Assembly: GCA_001969505.1 (NCBI GenBank) | Contig: LSSK01000316.1 | Location: 1 to 50,942 of the forward strand | Direction: 5' to 3' | From: Zancudomyces culisetae | Taxonomy: Eukaryota; Kickxellomycota; Harpellomycetes; Harpellales; Legeriomycetaceae | DNA length: 50,942 nt | Part shown: one piece after another, positions 43,410 through 50,942 of the stretch | Layout: each line of letters begins with the position of its first letter | Numbering within the stretch: the stretch's first letter is position 1 | The notes under the pieces: model-generated | What the model was told of the DNA's origin: nothing | Database searches by the model: none | Seen by the model: only the letters and a program-made list of their open reading frames with translations | Translations under genes and position numbers: made by a program

Positions 43410-45137
43410 TCATTTTTTCCCACCGAGATTTATATGTTTTATCCCAAGAGTGAAGATAAATGCAACAACCAAGAATGGAACAGTTGTGTAAAACACAGAA
43501 TTGATTGCCTTTGTAAAGTTAGAAATGATAAGATTGTGCAACTCCGGAGGAACATCGGGAGCCCAAGCAAGAGAAGAATTATCTGAAACGCTCTTTATAA
43601 GTTCAGCGTATTCGGGGTATGTCAAAGCAGTTTCAGCAAGTCTTTTTGATAAAACTGTGTTGAACACAGTCGCCACGATAGCAATTCCAAATGCACCCCC
43701 TATGACACGCATAAACTGCACAATTGTCGTTGTAATAAATACAAGGTTTTTTGGAACAGAAGCTTGTGCAACAACCAGCATCGATTGTAAACAGCTTCCC
43801 ATGCCTACTCCACTGAGAGCCAAATAGAGAATTTTTAAACCGCTACTTGTATTTTGATTCATTGTCCCAAGCATCCCCATTCCCACAGCAAAAACTGCAG
43901 ACCCGATCCAAAAAATTGGCCTATATATACCAGTGATAGAAATTACGTAGCCACTTCCGATTGAAAGTATAACCATACCAATTAGCGCCGGTAACAGAAA
44001 TAGGCCTTGGTTAATCGCAGTTCCATTGTAAATCAGGTGGTAATACACTGGAGCATAATAAATCAAGGTAAGCATCCCAACTCCAATACAAAACTGTCCG
44101 ACAAGTGTGCATACCACGTTTCTTATCTTAAATATTTCCATAGGAATTATAGGATCCCTGGCTATCTTCATTTCCACAAACACAAAGACCGCCAACAGTG
44201 CTGCTCCTCCCACAAACAATCCGATTATGGCTGCTGACTTCCAGGGATATCTATTACCTCCAAAATTCAATCCCAAAAGAAACAACAAAAATCCCCCCAT
44301 GAAAATAATCGCACCAAAAAAGTCTATCCTTTTCAACTTTTCCTTTAAATTACCCTTTGGCATTCGAAACGGTAAAACGAAAATCATGATTACAAATGCA
44401 ATTGCCCCCAGAGGAAGATTGATGTAAAAACACCATCTCCAGGATAGATGGTCAGTAAAAACGCCACCTACCAATGGTCCAATGACACTGCTCAACGCAT
44501 ACAACGCACCGTTAATTCCTACATACTTCCCTCTTTCTCTAAGCGGAACCAAATCAGAGATACTCAAGATTACCAATGATAATAGACCTGCAGCACCAAA
44601 TCCCGCTATAAATCTTGCTATTATCAGCATCCCAATGCTAGTTGACAATCCACATAATAAACAACCTACTTCAAAAATAAATGTTCCTATAAGTAGCATT
44701 ATCCTCTTTTCAAAGATCTCGGCTAGTTTGCAGTATATTGGCTGGAAAACGGTTGATGTCAACAAAAATGAAGTAGCCACCCATGATATCATTGAAAATG
44801 CATGTAGGTTTGTTGCTATTGTAGGAAGAGCTGTCGAAACCACAGTACTGTTAAGTGAGACCAAAAAATATCCAGCACTCAGACCCACTATTGCTAGATA
44901 AAAGTTTTTTTTTGATAGCTGTGGCTTTTCGTTTAAGATTTTTGTCGCATCGCCCTTTTCGGCATTCGATTCCAGGTTTACACTATCTATACTGGTGTTT
45001 TCATCATTGTGTATGCTCACACGCACCTCAGAACCGCCTTTAACAATGTCTCTATCTAAATTAACCTCGCCCTTAGCCCTTTCGGCTTCAAAAGCCGATG
45101 AAGTAATGTCTACTTTTGAGTTACTTGAAGAGTTCAT
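43410..45137 (-). CDS. MFS multidrug exporter, DHA2 (14-TM) type
   Basis: An intronless 575-residue proton-driven drug/H+ antiporter of the major facilitator superfamily. A hydrophilic N-terminal tail of about 77 residues precedes the first TM. Family motifs: LNSTVVSTALPTI (95-107) in TM1, WVATSFLLTSTVFQPIYCKLAEIFEKR for motif A, and GPLVGGVFTDHLSWRWCFYINLP, the DHA2 motif C with its antiporter signature. Hydrophobic segments continue to the end and fit 14 TMs. The usual Asp of the TM1 motif (LDxTxVxxALP) is Asn96 here, which could alter proton coupling. Likely plasma- or vacuolar-membrane; substrate is unknown. The start is the first ATG, 127 bp below a TATA box. Confidence 0.9.
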   Translation of the reverse strand: MNSSSNSKVDITSSAFEAERAKGEVNLDRDIVKGGSEVRVSIHNDENTSIDSVNLESNAEKGDATKILNEKPQLSKKNFYLAIVGLSAGYFLVSLNSTVVSTALPTIATNLHAFSMISWVATSFLLTSTVFQPIYCKLAEIFEKRIMLLIGTFIFEVGCLLCGLSTSIGMLIIARFIAGFGAAGLLSLVILSISDLVPLRERGKYVGINGALYALSSVIGPLVGGVFTDHLSWRWCFYINLPLGAIAFVIMIFVLPFRMPKGNLKEKLKRIDFFGAIIFMGGFLLFLLGLNFGGNRYPWKSAAIIGLFVGGAALLAVFVFVEMKIARDPIIPMEIFKIRNVVCTLVGQFCIGVGMLTLIYYAPVYYHLIYNGTAINQGLFLLPALIGMVILSIGSGYVISITGIYRPIFWIGSAVFAVGMGMLGTMNQNTSSGLKILYLALSGVGMGSCLQSMLVVAQASVPKNLVFITTTIVQFMRVIGGAFGIAIVATVFNTVLSKRLAETALTYPEYAELIKSVSDNSSLAWAPDVPPELHNLIISNFTKAINSVFYTTVPFLVVAFIFTLGIKHINLGGKK

Positions 45138-45263
45138 AACTACTTTTATTCTTGGTGGGGTATCAGCAGTATTTTTTATGTATTATTTGCACTTTGATCT
45201 TTTTTTTTCCATTCCCTTTACTGGAATTTCGCGTTATTCTCACCTTTACTGTGTAATATCCTC

Positions 45264-45271
45264 TTTATATA
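45264..45271 (-). promoter_or_regulatory. TATA box of the MFS gene
   Basis: On the minus strand TATATAAA lies about 127 bp upstream of the MFS ATG. Confidence 0.5.
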
Positions 45272-46883
45272 TCTAGTTCAAATAAAACCAAGAAAAGAAT
45301 TTAAATTATTATCTCAATATCTGCTCCCCAACATTTATATTTATAAATGTTTTATGAGAATAAAGATTATCAGCCTCTTTAGTAATATAAACTTAGTTAT
45401 TAATCATTTGCAAAAAAAATAGTCTATAGTTTATAGGCAATCCGCAATTCCGAAATACATTCAACCGGTTTTCAGTTTAATTAAATCGAAATGTTCAATT
45501 TGCTTGTGAAAAAAAAATGCGCAAATTATAGTGTATCTGATTTATCTGTTGATTTCGTTTTTTGGGTAATTCTTTCCGGCTATCTTAATCTTGACAATAC
45601 TATTGGCTAGAATTTTGAACGGTTGGTTAAATCCTAGTTTATTTGGTATTTATCACGGGTCCGCGCTAAAAATAAGGTTCCGACTTTTTAGAAGTTTTGG
45701 AAATTAATAGGTAGGAGTAATTCGAATATTCATTGACATATAAAGTTGTTATATTCTTTTTATGTCCGAATAGAAAACAACAGAAATATTATACTCTTTA
45801 TTTCAAGTCAGAAGAATAACTAGAACATTCTAGTTTTTCTAAATACTGGAATTTTATAGTTTGTAAGTGTACATTAATCTCAATCTTGTTGCTATAAAGA
45901 ACTAGTTACTAACATATGCATGAAGTATAAATGCTTTGAACAGGAATACCGCTGATAGCAGAGTATAGGGTACAAATAAATGAGTTAGGTCTCTCAATGA
46001 TCGGATAATTAACAAAGTGATATTTGTTTACAAGTACGGGCAAAATATCACTACGGGTCAATATATTCAAGGAACGTACTTGACTATCAACTTTTTTTTT
46101 GTGATTTATTAGAATCAATACACATTTAGTTCTATTGATAAAAAAAAGTAAACCAAGTTAATAAATCTAAAGATGATGACATTCAAGCAGTTTATCATTT
46201 AGTCAGCAATAATACACATGTTTTAATTAAATTGTTGTGAAAATAGGCTTTCCTTAGTTTTGTATTTAAATCATATAACGAAATCTATTATTCGGAAAGA
46301 ATACCATAGTATCATTACAAATATCCACACCTGGTGAATAAAAGCTAGATATCTAATATCCGAAAAATTAAATGCCAATATCTGGTTAAATATCTCGATT
46401 TTAGAATGGATACCCGCAAATACCAAAGGGTTTTATAGATATTTTTCTACCCAAGTCTACAAGGGTACAATTGTCACCAATCCTGCTAAATCTCCGCCAA
46501 CTTGTAAAAAAAAAAGTACTGACTCACCACTCATCTCTATTAGGTTTAAAGCCACACCAAGGTTTACATCTTTTTTTTCTCCTAATGGTTATTCTAAAAT
46601 GAAGATTATGTGCTCAAGTTTCCTTTTTCTTCCAGCAAGTTGAGATGAAAATAACCATAAAAGACCATTCAAACTACTTGGGAGATTATTGCTTAATAAT
46701 AAACAACAACCAATCAATACTCTATTAAGATTTCTCATTCTGAATAGATATTCATTGCTTTAATACTTAAAAAAATAATAAAAAAATAGTCAATAAACTG
46801 CTATTAGTAAGTTCGACAACACTCAATAGTTAAACTACATCCAAAGCTAGCCGCCTGTAACAAAACTTTGTTAGTAGATTCAC

Positions 46884-46890
46884 TATAAAA
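46884..46890 (+). promoter_or_regulatory. Relict TATA box of the protease pseudogene
   Basis: TATAAAA lies about 77 bp upstream of the former start codon position. Confidence 0.4.
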
Positions 46891-46966
46891 GCAAGCAAAT
46901 AATTTTAACAAACAAAATTAAGAAATTGTTAAACAAGCGGCGATAAAACCGTTTAGCATACTAAAC

Positions 46967-47859
46967 TTGAAAATTTTGATCTTGGGAGCTGCTGTCGTAA
47001 AAGCTGACATACAGATATCAGAATTGATACTCTATGACTCCAAGAAAATTGATAACGCTAGTCTGGTTACAAATATTATTAATGTGTAGAGGTAGAATAC
47101 GATGAGTTTGGATTTGCATCACAGATAATTTTTAAATCTGATTCCACGTACTTCTTTTCTTGCACTGGATCACTGATTAGCTCATCGTGCATACTCACAG
47201 CTGTTCATTGGGTCATCCAAAGCAAAATAAAAATTACGACGGATACCCTAGCAGTTGTAGTGGGTAGTCAAATTCTTGGAAACCCCAACAATGAAACAGA
47301 TTACTACAATGTAGTCAAAATCAATTCGGGTGATTATAGCGCGGTGAAATCACACGATTTAGCACTTTCGAAGCTAGAAAAATCAGTTTCAAGCAGCGTA
47401 GCAAAACCAGTCAAACTTTATCCGTATAGAGTAAACAACGATCTACCAGTACAAGTAGCGGGATGGAGTGTTTTTAATACTAGTGAGCCAATGCCGTCTA
47501 TGGGACTGCTAAAGACCACTGTGGATATTTCATCTAGTTCTAACTGTATAGCATATGAAAGTGCCTGAAAAAGCAATTTCGGACCTTTGATCTGCCAGGA
47601 GAGATAAAACGGAAATGACTCGTGCCAGGGTGATTCAGATGGTCCGCTGGTGACAAAAATCAATGGAGAACAAGTTTTGGTCGGCGTTACATCTACCGGT
47701 GGAATTAAGGAAACAAACTCGACCCGTAAATGTGGATACAATTCAATTGCATACTATGCCAGGACTTCATTCTTTTTACAATTTATAGCAAAGGAACTTG
47801 GAGTTTCCATCAGAGGTTTGATTTACACAGCTGAAAAAATAATATCGAAGCGATTATAG
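46967..47859 (+). pseudogene. Broken trypsin-like (S1) serine protease gene
   Basis: A nearly full-length S1 protease remnant in one main frame. The former start, before a signal-like LKILILGAAVVKA, is TTG at 46967, with no ATG nearby. After LVTNIIN a shift of one base is needed near 47080-47086 to continue into VEVEYDEFGFASQI, consistent with a lost G in an IINGVEV activation site. Two in-frame stops follow, TGA 47566 and TAA 47605. The catalytic regions remain visible: TGSLISSSCILTAVHW (His region, with the usual AHC altered to VHW), HDLALSKL (Asp) and DSCQGDSDGPL (Ser, with GDSGGP altered). Four independent lesions plus active-site drift make a sequencing artefact unlikely. The frame ends at TAG 47857. 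Confidence 0.82.
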
Positions 47860-48824
47860 CGATTATTTAAAATGTGTTTGTGATTAAGATATAGGCTTAG
47901 TATTATTATTCATATGTGAAAAAGATATTAATAAAATTAGCACTTTTCAACCTAATTTACCGTTCACTAAAATAAAAAAACACGCGGAAGAGAATAAAAT
48001 TAGCTTTACATATATATAATATGAATTTCGTTGTAACCGCGGCTAGTCGAGGTTACAGTAACAATTACCTCTATAAACCATGTTATCAAGAAACTATTGA
48101 CACACAATAAGTGGGTGTATATTAAATTTTGTTTTACTTTTTCGTTAAATCAAGCGGCCAGGATCGGCTAATGCTACTTTTCTATTTTATCGTCTACTCC
48201 AAACTATGTATTCGTCTATTTTAGTTTAATGGTATGATAACTAATTACTTTTAGAACGTCTAGATTCAATCATACGTGCACAGTCTAAATATAACCAGAC
48301 TTATTTCCTAAATATTCGTTTTTTCCGATTAATCCCTATATCTGAATGGTAAATGTATCTGGTCGATAATAAAAATGTTTAACTTTAGAAAATTTATATT
48401 TAAGATGAAATTACAGAAATCACTGTATAATATTAAAAAAACAATAGCCTAATTAAAAAAATAAATATAAGCCATAGATAATCAAAATTTTACTGTTTCT
48501 CGTTGCCTCTATACCATCATCTGAGCTAGATATGGGTAGGAATTAAGCAGACATAATTGTATTTGTATGTTCGAAAATAATAATAGGCTTTCATTCTATT
48601 CACTAAAAATAATTACAATTATATCTTCATTTTGAATTTACCTATCCGTTAGATATTAAATATTTATCTAGCGTGGTATTGCTATCACGCCTCTTTAACG
48701 TTTAACCATGATAATAATCTTGATTTTTAGCATTATTTGATTACAAGTTATTTATTTATCTAACTGTTCTAAATAGCTCTATAATCAAAAAAATATCTAA
48801 TCTAGATGCTTATAGTACAACATT
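47860..48824. other. Intergenic containing a dispersed repeat copy
   Basis: A+T-rich and without genes. Its central part, about 48274-48480, matches a second copy near 50.7-50.9 kb. Confidence 0.55.
48274..48480 (+). repeat. Diverged dispersed repeat, copy 1
   Basis: Shares ordered blocks with 50691-50910: TTTCCTAAATA with TTTCCTAGATA, CGATTAATCC, TCGATAAnAAAA then GTTTAA and TTTAGAAA, and ATCACTGTATAAT followed by A-rich AACTAA/AAATAAATA and CCATA. Spacing is similar in both copies. No terminal repeats or coding potential are visible. Confidence 0.6.
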
Positions 48825-49304
48825 TTAAAAGTATGGAGAAATCCAAGAATAAGACACAGCCCACCGACTGCCAAAAATATTCCATAATTCATTAATTGAA
48901 GATCCTTGGCTCATAGGATAGGTATAGCACAGACCTGTACAACCGGACTGGGTGCAAGCCATAAATGCACCTTTGCTGATATTCGAGCCTCTCATTTTTA
49001 CGGCTGCAAACTGCGGTGCTGAGTAGCACTTATTTGGTCTGATATTGAAAGTACCTTGTGGATTACTAACAGCCTTGCCGACAGCAAGTGGATCAATTTG
49101 TCCGGAGCCGGTACGGAACAGTTCAACTGTCATTTGACTGCGTCTGCGACTGTGTCCGTAGTGCATTTCGTTGAAGTTGGACTCTGAAACACTGTTTTTA
49201 CCTATAGCCTGTAAAGTTCGGTTCTGTGCATTCTGTGCGTTCTGTCCATTGAAAGCAAAAACTGAGCTAGCTACCAAAGTGCTGAGAATTACTGACTTGA
49301 TCAT
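48825..49304 (-). CDS. Small secreted four-Cys protein, unknown
   Basis: An intronless 159-residue protein. A signal peptide (MIKSVILSTLVASSVFA, cleavage near 17-18) is followed by a short NGQNAQNAQNR repeat. A basic HSRRRSQ patch comes next and may be a Kex2-like processing or linker site. The C-terminal half carries four Cys (C93, C117, C122, C126) in NKCYSAPQFAAVKM and MACTQSGCTGLCYTYP, enough for two disulfides. The end is aromatic (WAVSYSWISPYF). I do not recognise the family; size and layout fit a small secreted or effector-like protein. The ATG at 49304 is followed directly by the hydrophobic core, which supports the start. Confidence 0.72.
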   Translation of the reverse strand: MIKSVILSTLVASSVFAFNGQNAQNAQNRTLQAIGKNSVSESNFNEMHYGHSRRRSQMTVELFRTGSGQIDPLAVGKAVSNPQGTFNIRPNKCYSAPQFAAVKMRGSNISKGAFMACTQSGCTGLCYTYPMSQGSSINELWNIFGSRWAVSYSWISPYF

Positions 49305-49400
49305 TTTTGAGATTTTACTTTTTTTTTCTATTCTAGTCTAAACTGTCAAATTCCAAGGGAGTGTGATGTAGCTTCTTTTGATGTTAAAACAGGCTATGTC

Positions 49401-49407
49401 TTTTATA
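49401..49407 (-). promoter_or_regulatory. TATA box of the small secreted protein gene
   Basis: On the minus strand TATAAAA lies about 97 bp upstream of the ATG at 49304. Confidence 0.5.
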
Positions 49408-50690
49408 CTTTTCACAGACCAAGGGATTTGTTCAAAATTATACTACTGTATGAATATGTTTACCCACCAATATAGGGATTATGACCTTGAAATTGGTATT
49501 AACACTGCAATTATTGTTCTACTCACACCAAAATTCGACTATATAGAGCAGTATCAAATTATGCATAGGCCTAGGTTTGTAGCTCCTCTGGTAAAAATGT
49601 ATTATGAACATCATTATTTATAAAAAGACATATGCATTAATATTTAACAACAGTTTATTGATCTCCCTTATGCTCTAAGCTTTGATAAATTATTTCACGG
49701 TATATGAAAGAATTTCCACTCGCTTTCCCATATTAAAATAATTCGGTATTGAACTCTGTTTTACGGAATAAAAAACAGTATCTATGAAAACATTTGTTTT
49801 TCATTTTGTGTTGACTAACCACATTTCAAAGTATTTCATTAAAAATATTCCGGACAGTTATGCTTAGAGAAATATGCAGGATAAGTCCAGTATTGTATCC
49901 AAAATTCTAGAATTTTTAAAGAATTTAAATGCGTTTTCATTTTTGATTTTTGATTAGTTTGAAGTCTACAGTGCAAGTCAACTTTAAGAAAATCTATATT
50001 TAAACTATGGAAATAGTATAGATCTAGATGTATTTCATATAAAGGAATGTTGCAAACAGAGTAAGGAGTATTTAGTCGTCTGTTTTTCTCAATCCTGTAA
50101 CTCTACTCGTATTTAGATTATTTACATGGTTATTATTAAAAATATTCATTGGTCCCTGCTTGTTCTAAGCCTTCTGGGTTCTAAAAAGCGATAGTTGCTA
50201 TATTTTGATTAGAGTTTTTAGGATCGCCGTATGTTCTTGAGTCAAAAAATGAATTTTTAGGATCTGAGATGCAATTCAGGTCAATCAATTTAATATCAAT
50301 TAAATTGGTTTGTTTAATGTTTCATTTACAAACTAAATCGCAGAATAAACAGTTTTAAAAACCGTAAATTGTGTTTTTTTGGGGGTTAGGGAATACTCTT
50401 CAATAACTTTACTGTTTATTCCAGGTGTTATATTAATATGTGTTTTCATATTTGAATTATCTGAAATTTATATATGTGAAAACTCGATTAATACAATATC
50501 ACCTTGACCTTCATGCCAGAATAAATATCCGTAGTTATTTTCACTATTTTCAGTTATTACTACAATAGGTATGATTGGATATTAAATATGAAAACAGAAT
50601 ATTTAATGATAATATCTAAATAATAATATGTTTAGTTGAATGAAATGAAAACTTATTATTATTATGCTTCACTTATCCAGATACAATTAT

Positions 50691-50910
50691 GTGTGTGTAC
50701 CAATCTTTATTATAAATCGAAAATTCTTTCCTAGATACTATTTTTATCGATTAATCCATTACCTTAAAATTTGGTAAAAAATTAAATCGATAAAAAGAGT
50801 GTTTAAATTTAGAAACTTTATACGTAATGATGTGTGTAATGACAGACATCACTGTATAATTTTTATAAAATAAGTAAAACTAACTAAATAAAATAAATTT
50901 AAACCATATA
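50691..50910 (+). repeat. Diverged dispersed repeat, copy 2
   Basis: Same block order as 48274-48480, on the same strand about 2.4 kb away. The two copies flank the small secreted protein gene. Confidence 0.6.
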
Positions 50911-50942
50911 TAAACTGATGTCCCCTGTTTCCTGATGAATCT

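Larger units (their letters stand above)
45138..46966. other. 1.8-kb gene-poor region
   Basis: The MFS promoter occupies the first 200 bp. The remainder is A+T-rich without a supported frame. A TATA box at its 3' end serves the broken protease gene. Confidence 0.55.
49305..50942. other. Gene-poor right end with second repeat copy
   Basis: Apart from the promoter of the small secreted protein and the repeat at 50691-50910, no feature is supported. A short inverted A+T stretch lies around 50285-50310 (TTTAATATCAATTAAA). Confidence 0.5.

Noticed and set aside
44007-45276. Plus-strand frames opposite the MFS gene
   Set aside because: They are shadows of the minus-strand MFS coding sequence, which has clear family motifs.
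49378-49623. 81-codon plus-strand frame MMLKQAMSF onward
   Set aside because: It lies over the promoter of the minus-strand secreted protein, starts at TTG and resembles no family.

Overview
This window looks like fungal nuclear DNA from an early-diverging filamentous lineage. The DNA is strongly A+T-rich. Many genes are split by short GT-AG introns that mostly end in TAG, with TACTAAT-like branch sites, and the standard code reads cleanly throughout. The gene set is fungal: ketol-acid reductoisomerase, a HAL4/HAL5-type kinase, a CUS2-like splicing factor, a DHA2 transporter, a YABBY/HMG-like mini-protein, secreted tyrosinase, an expansin-like protein and CBM19-like domains. My best inference is Zoopagomycota, Kickxellomycotina (Smittium-like gut fungi). 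That rests on gene content and base composition only, not on a search.

Layout, left to right. 1-2.5 kb: one doubtful small spliced gene. 2.5-4.2 kb: NPR/HAL-type protein kinase. 6.0-9.1 kb: seven-exon L-asparaginase fused to ankyrin repeats. 9.5-11.0 kb: MFAP1-like spliceosomal protein. 12.1-14.4 kb: large secreted protein with two CBM19-like domains and a mucin-like Ser/Thr/Gln tail. 14.6-15.9 kb (minus): ILV5. 17.0-19.2 kb (minus): nine-exon CUS2/HTATSF1-like factor, divergent from a rhodanese-methyltransferase fusion (19.4-20.7 kb). 20.7-31.2 kb: gene-poor, holding a 141-residue basic ORF and a secreted expansin-like protein. 31.2-35.7 kb: secreted tyrosinase and an 821-residue single-pass membrane protein. 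36.3-38.5 kb (minus): V-ATPase subunit B, whose first intron appears to be GC-AG. 40.3 kb: 62-residue YABBY/HMG-like protein. 41.5-42.7 kb: six-exon YIPF6/Yip4-like Golgi protein. 43.4-45.1 kb (minus): DHA2-type MFS exporter. 47.0-47.9 kb: broken trypsin-like protease gene. 48.8-49.3 kb (minus): small secreted Cys protein. Two diverged copies of a roughly 200-bp repeat lie at 48.3 and 50.7 kb.

I see no operon-like or island-like system. Housekeeping genes (ILV5, VMA2, MFAP1, CUS2, YIPF6) alternate with intronless, fast-evolving genes for secreted or surface proteins set in long intergenic stretches. The secreted proteins (chitin-binding-like, expansin-like, tyrosinase, trypsin-like, small Cys protein) suggest cell-wall, host-surface or holdfast chemistry, but that link is inference. 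For every spliced gene the exon lengths were added up and divide by three, and the joins follow the conserved family sequence where one is known. No rRNA, tRNA, CRISPR array or intact transposon was recognised.
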